DNA from: Methanobacterium_D oryzae
GTDB taxonomy: Archaea > Methanobacteriota > Methanobacteria > Methanobacteriales > Methanobacteriaceae
Length of the DNA: 64,000 nucleotides
NCBI RefSeq assembly: GCF_050433505.1
Contig: NZ_JBNPXC010000001.1
Span: forward strand, 930,001-994,000
Reading direction: 5' to 3'
Within the stretch, counting starts at the first letter, position 1, and every line of letters begins with the position of its first letter. Shown piece after piece: positions 62,359 to 64,000 of the stretch. The translations under genes and the position numbers were made by a program. Below the pieces are notes generated by a model. That model ran no database searches. It was not told the origin of the DNA and saw nothing but the letters and a program-made list of their open reading frames with translations.

Positions 62359-63090
62359 TTAATTAATATTTACTATTTCAACTAAATTAGAGAATTTAAG
62401 GCGCTTTAAAATCTCTTCAATAGCGTTACAATGACCATCACTTGTAAAAATATTATTTAAAGTAATGATTTGTTTTATCTCGTTTGCAATTTTATATTGT
62501 AAAGGATATGTATATTCAAAAACATCTCTAAACTTTTTAATTACATTATATTCTGAAGAATCTAATTCAAAATACTCTAAAAATCCCCAAGCTATAATAT
62601 AACGGGTAATCATCAATAAATCATCAAAAAGAAGGTCATCTGAAAATTTTCTATAAATATCAACACCAGCAAGCATGGATTCAATCTCGTTCATTACTGC
62701 AGGTATATATTCAGATCCATAAGGACTAAAACCGTATTCAGATATGATTTTATTAACTACAATATCATCAATCATTGTAAATAAAAGTTGAATATCTTTT
62801 TTATCGTTATCTTCTGCAGTAAATGTAAAATCAGGCCTGCAGTATTTCTTTTTAAATAAAATGTAACCATGTGTAGCTTCATGAGCAATAGAACGTTCCA
62901 GATCATCATTTGTTTTTTCTATATTTGATCGAATAATGACAACAATAAACTTAGGGTGATATCTGAAGGCAGCCCACATACCTTTTAATCCAAGATGGGG
63001 ACTTTCAAGTACTTTCACTTCTTTTCCAGTTTCTATTTCTATTTTCTTTAAATAGTTCTGTAACTTACTTGAGAATTTAAAATCAGGCAT
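62359..63090 (-). CDS. Putative zincin-like protein
   Basis: 243 residues. IAHEATHGYILFKKKYC (about residues 69-85) carries HExxH, the zinc motif of metallopeptidases; EDNDKKDIQLLFTMIDDIVV follows. The rest is helical. No named family recognised. There is no signal peptide, so it acts in the cytoplasm. Confidence 0.6.
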   Translation of the reverse strand: MPDFKFSSKLQNYLKKIEIETGKEVKVLESPHLGLKGMWAAFRYHPKFIVVIIRSNIEKTNDDLERSIAHEATHGYILFKKKYCRPDFTFTAEDNDKKDIQLLFTMIDDIVVNKIISEYGFSPYGSEYIPAVMNEIESMLAGVDIYRKFSDDLLFDDLLMITRYIIAWGFLEYFELDSSEYNVIKKFRDVFEYTYPLQYKIANEIKQIITLNNIFTSDGHCNAIEEILKRLKFSNLVEIVNIN

Positions 63091-63311
63091 TCAATCACAG
63101 TTATTAATATTGTAACTGATATTATATGAAATTTATCAAAATTATATTTCAAGTAGATATTCTTTATTTTAAAATAACTTTTAAATCATTTATTCTATAA
63201 AATATATGATTTAAAGTTCTTACTTATACTAATTTCTTATTAGGAACTAGGTTTCATATCCATTTAGGGACAAAAAGAATATATTAATATGCGCACTGAT
63301 TATTGATTATT

Positions 63312-64000
63312 ATGATATCTAAAACTGAAAATTTACTTTTTAAGGATCATAAAATAAGCGTCATTATTGCCTGGACATTAAGGATATTCCTTATATTGTT
63401 TGGAATTTATGAAATTATTTTTGGTTTTCCAGTTTTTGGTATTATGATACTGCTTGCGGTTTTTCTTATCTTGCTTCCTGCAATTTTAACTCGTCAACAC
63501 ATATTTATTCCACTGGAGCTTGAAATTCTATTTCTAATAATAATTCTCCTTGAATATGTGGTAGCTGATTCCCTAAGTTTCTATGCCCGATTTGGTTACT
63601 ACGATAAGTTCCAGCACACCATGATTCCGGCAATTACATCATTTATGGGCATGCTGATGGTGTACATTGGTTATCGCTTTGGTAAATTGAAGGCAAGCTA
63701 CTTAATGGCAGGTATAACAATTGTTTTTGTTACAATCGGGTTGGGTGCAGTGCTTGAGGTGATAGAATACAGTTATGATCATTTTATTGGTCCTGCTACA
63801 AATTTCTATGTTACTAGGGGTGCTTTAACCCAAGGATCTTCAATATTAGATCCATTTACAGATACGATGACGGATTTAATGGTTGATATAGTAGGAGCAA
63901 TTATTGGCGCGGTTTTTGGAGTATGGCTTTTAATCAGGCACGAAAAAGATAATGAAAAGTCGCTTTTAGACGATGAAATTGAGATCATGAATGATTACAG
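63312..64000 (+). CDS. Multi-pass membrane protein, YjdF/DUF2238-like (3' end outside window)
   Basis: The frame is open from ATG 63312 to the window end (229 codons). About six membrane helices are seen. Conserved polar residues lie in YYDKFQHTMIPAI, LEVIEYSYDHFIG, and ILDPFTDTMTDLMVDIVGA, a D..H / E..E / D..D..D pattern as in the YjdF-like membrane family. The last residues are charged. No ribosome site; the TATA-like AATATATTAATATG about 30 nt upstream suggests a leaderless transcript. Function unknown. Confidence 0.65.
   Translation, partial: MISKTENLLFKDHKISVIIAWTLRIFLILFGIYEIIFGFPVFGIMILLAVFLILLPAILTRQHIFIPLELEILFLIIILLEYVVADSLSFYARFGYYDKFQHTMIPAITSFMGMLMVYIGYRFGKLKASYLMAGITIVFVTIGLGAVLEVIEYSYDHFIGPATNFYVTRGALTQGSSILDPFTDTMTDLMVDIVGAIIGAVFGVWLLIRHEKDNEKSLLDDEIEIMNDY

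Overview
The window is AT-rich (roughly one third G+C) archaeal chromosomal DNA. Methanogenesis marker genes, diphthine synthase, Nob1, archaeal-type Trm5, SAICAR synthase, archaeal-type promoters (TATA-like boxes, strong GGAGG ribosome sites) and a NifB of methanogen type point to a hydrogenotrophic methanogen of the Methanobacteriales, most likely a Methanobacterium. No rRNA, tRNA or CRISPR array was recognised. The assignment rests on gene content only.

Region by region. 1-5.4 kb: end of an archaeosine/TGT-like tRNA enzyme, a methyltransferase, and a four-gene carotenoid operon (crtI, crtB, UbiA-type lycopene elongase, CruF-like hydratase) that looks like a C50 bacterioruberin-type pathway. 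5.6-13 kb: a six-PAS histidine kinase, a Dam-type DNA methylase co-directional with diphthine synthase, Trm5 and two SRPBCC proteins. 13-22.3 kb: a long leftward cluster, DUF2117-mmp2-mmp3-mmp6-DUF2111-mmp5-mmp15-mmp17-nifB-mtnA, with Nob1 upstream. mmp3 and mmp17 encode parts of the methyl-coenzyme M reductase (MCR) activation machinery, and NifB may supply its complex iron-sulfur clusters. 22.3-28 kb: a candidate structured RNA, moaB, pyrE with a small zinc protein, a PRC-barrel protein, and a stretch of small genes, decayed genes and inverted repeats.

28-43 kb is accessory. It has a two-gene defence-like operon (Eco57I-type restriction-methyltransferase plus an EVE-nuclease protein). It also has a plasmid/provirus-like replication and integration module: AEP primase with a CHC2-like zinc finger, AAA+ helicase, ribbon-helix-helix (RHH) regulators, tyrosine integrase and an ERF annealing protein. 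A NucS mismatch endonuclease sits among them, and an origin-like repeat region lies beside the primase.

43-64 kb returns to host-like genes: two paralogous sodium:solute symporters about 10 kb apart, a zinc alcohol dehydrogenase, two PAS sensor proteins, two very small proteins, an MBL hydrolase, an arylacetate cluster (PaaK-type ligase, ACT protein, indolepyruvate oxidoreductase IorAB), purC, two zincin-type proteins, a GIY-YIG protein and the start of a multi-pass membrane protein.

The most unusual signal is a family of intergenic hairpin arrays at four places (24.9, 39.9, 40.5 and 43.0 kb). Each array is a run of short perfect inverted repeats, mostly with 3-nt loops. The arrays share a vocabulary of hairpin words in different orders, and three of the four lie on or right after a gene's stop codon.
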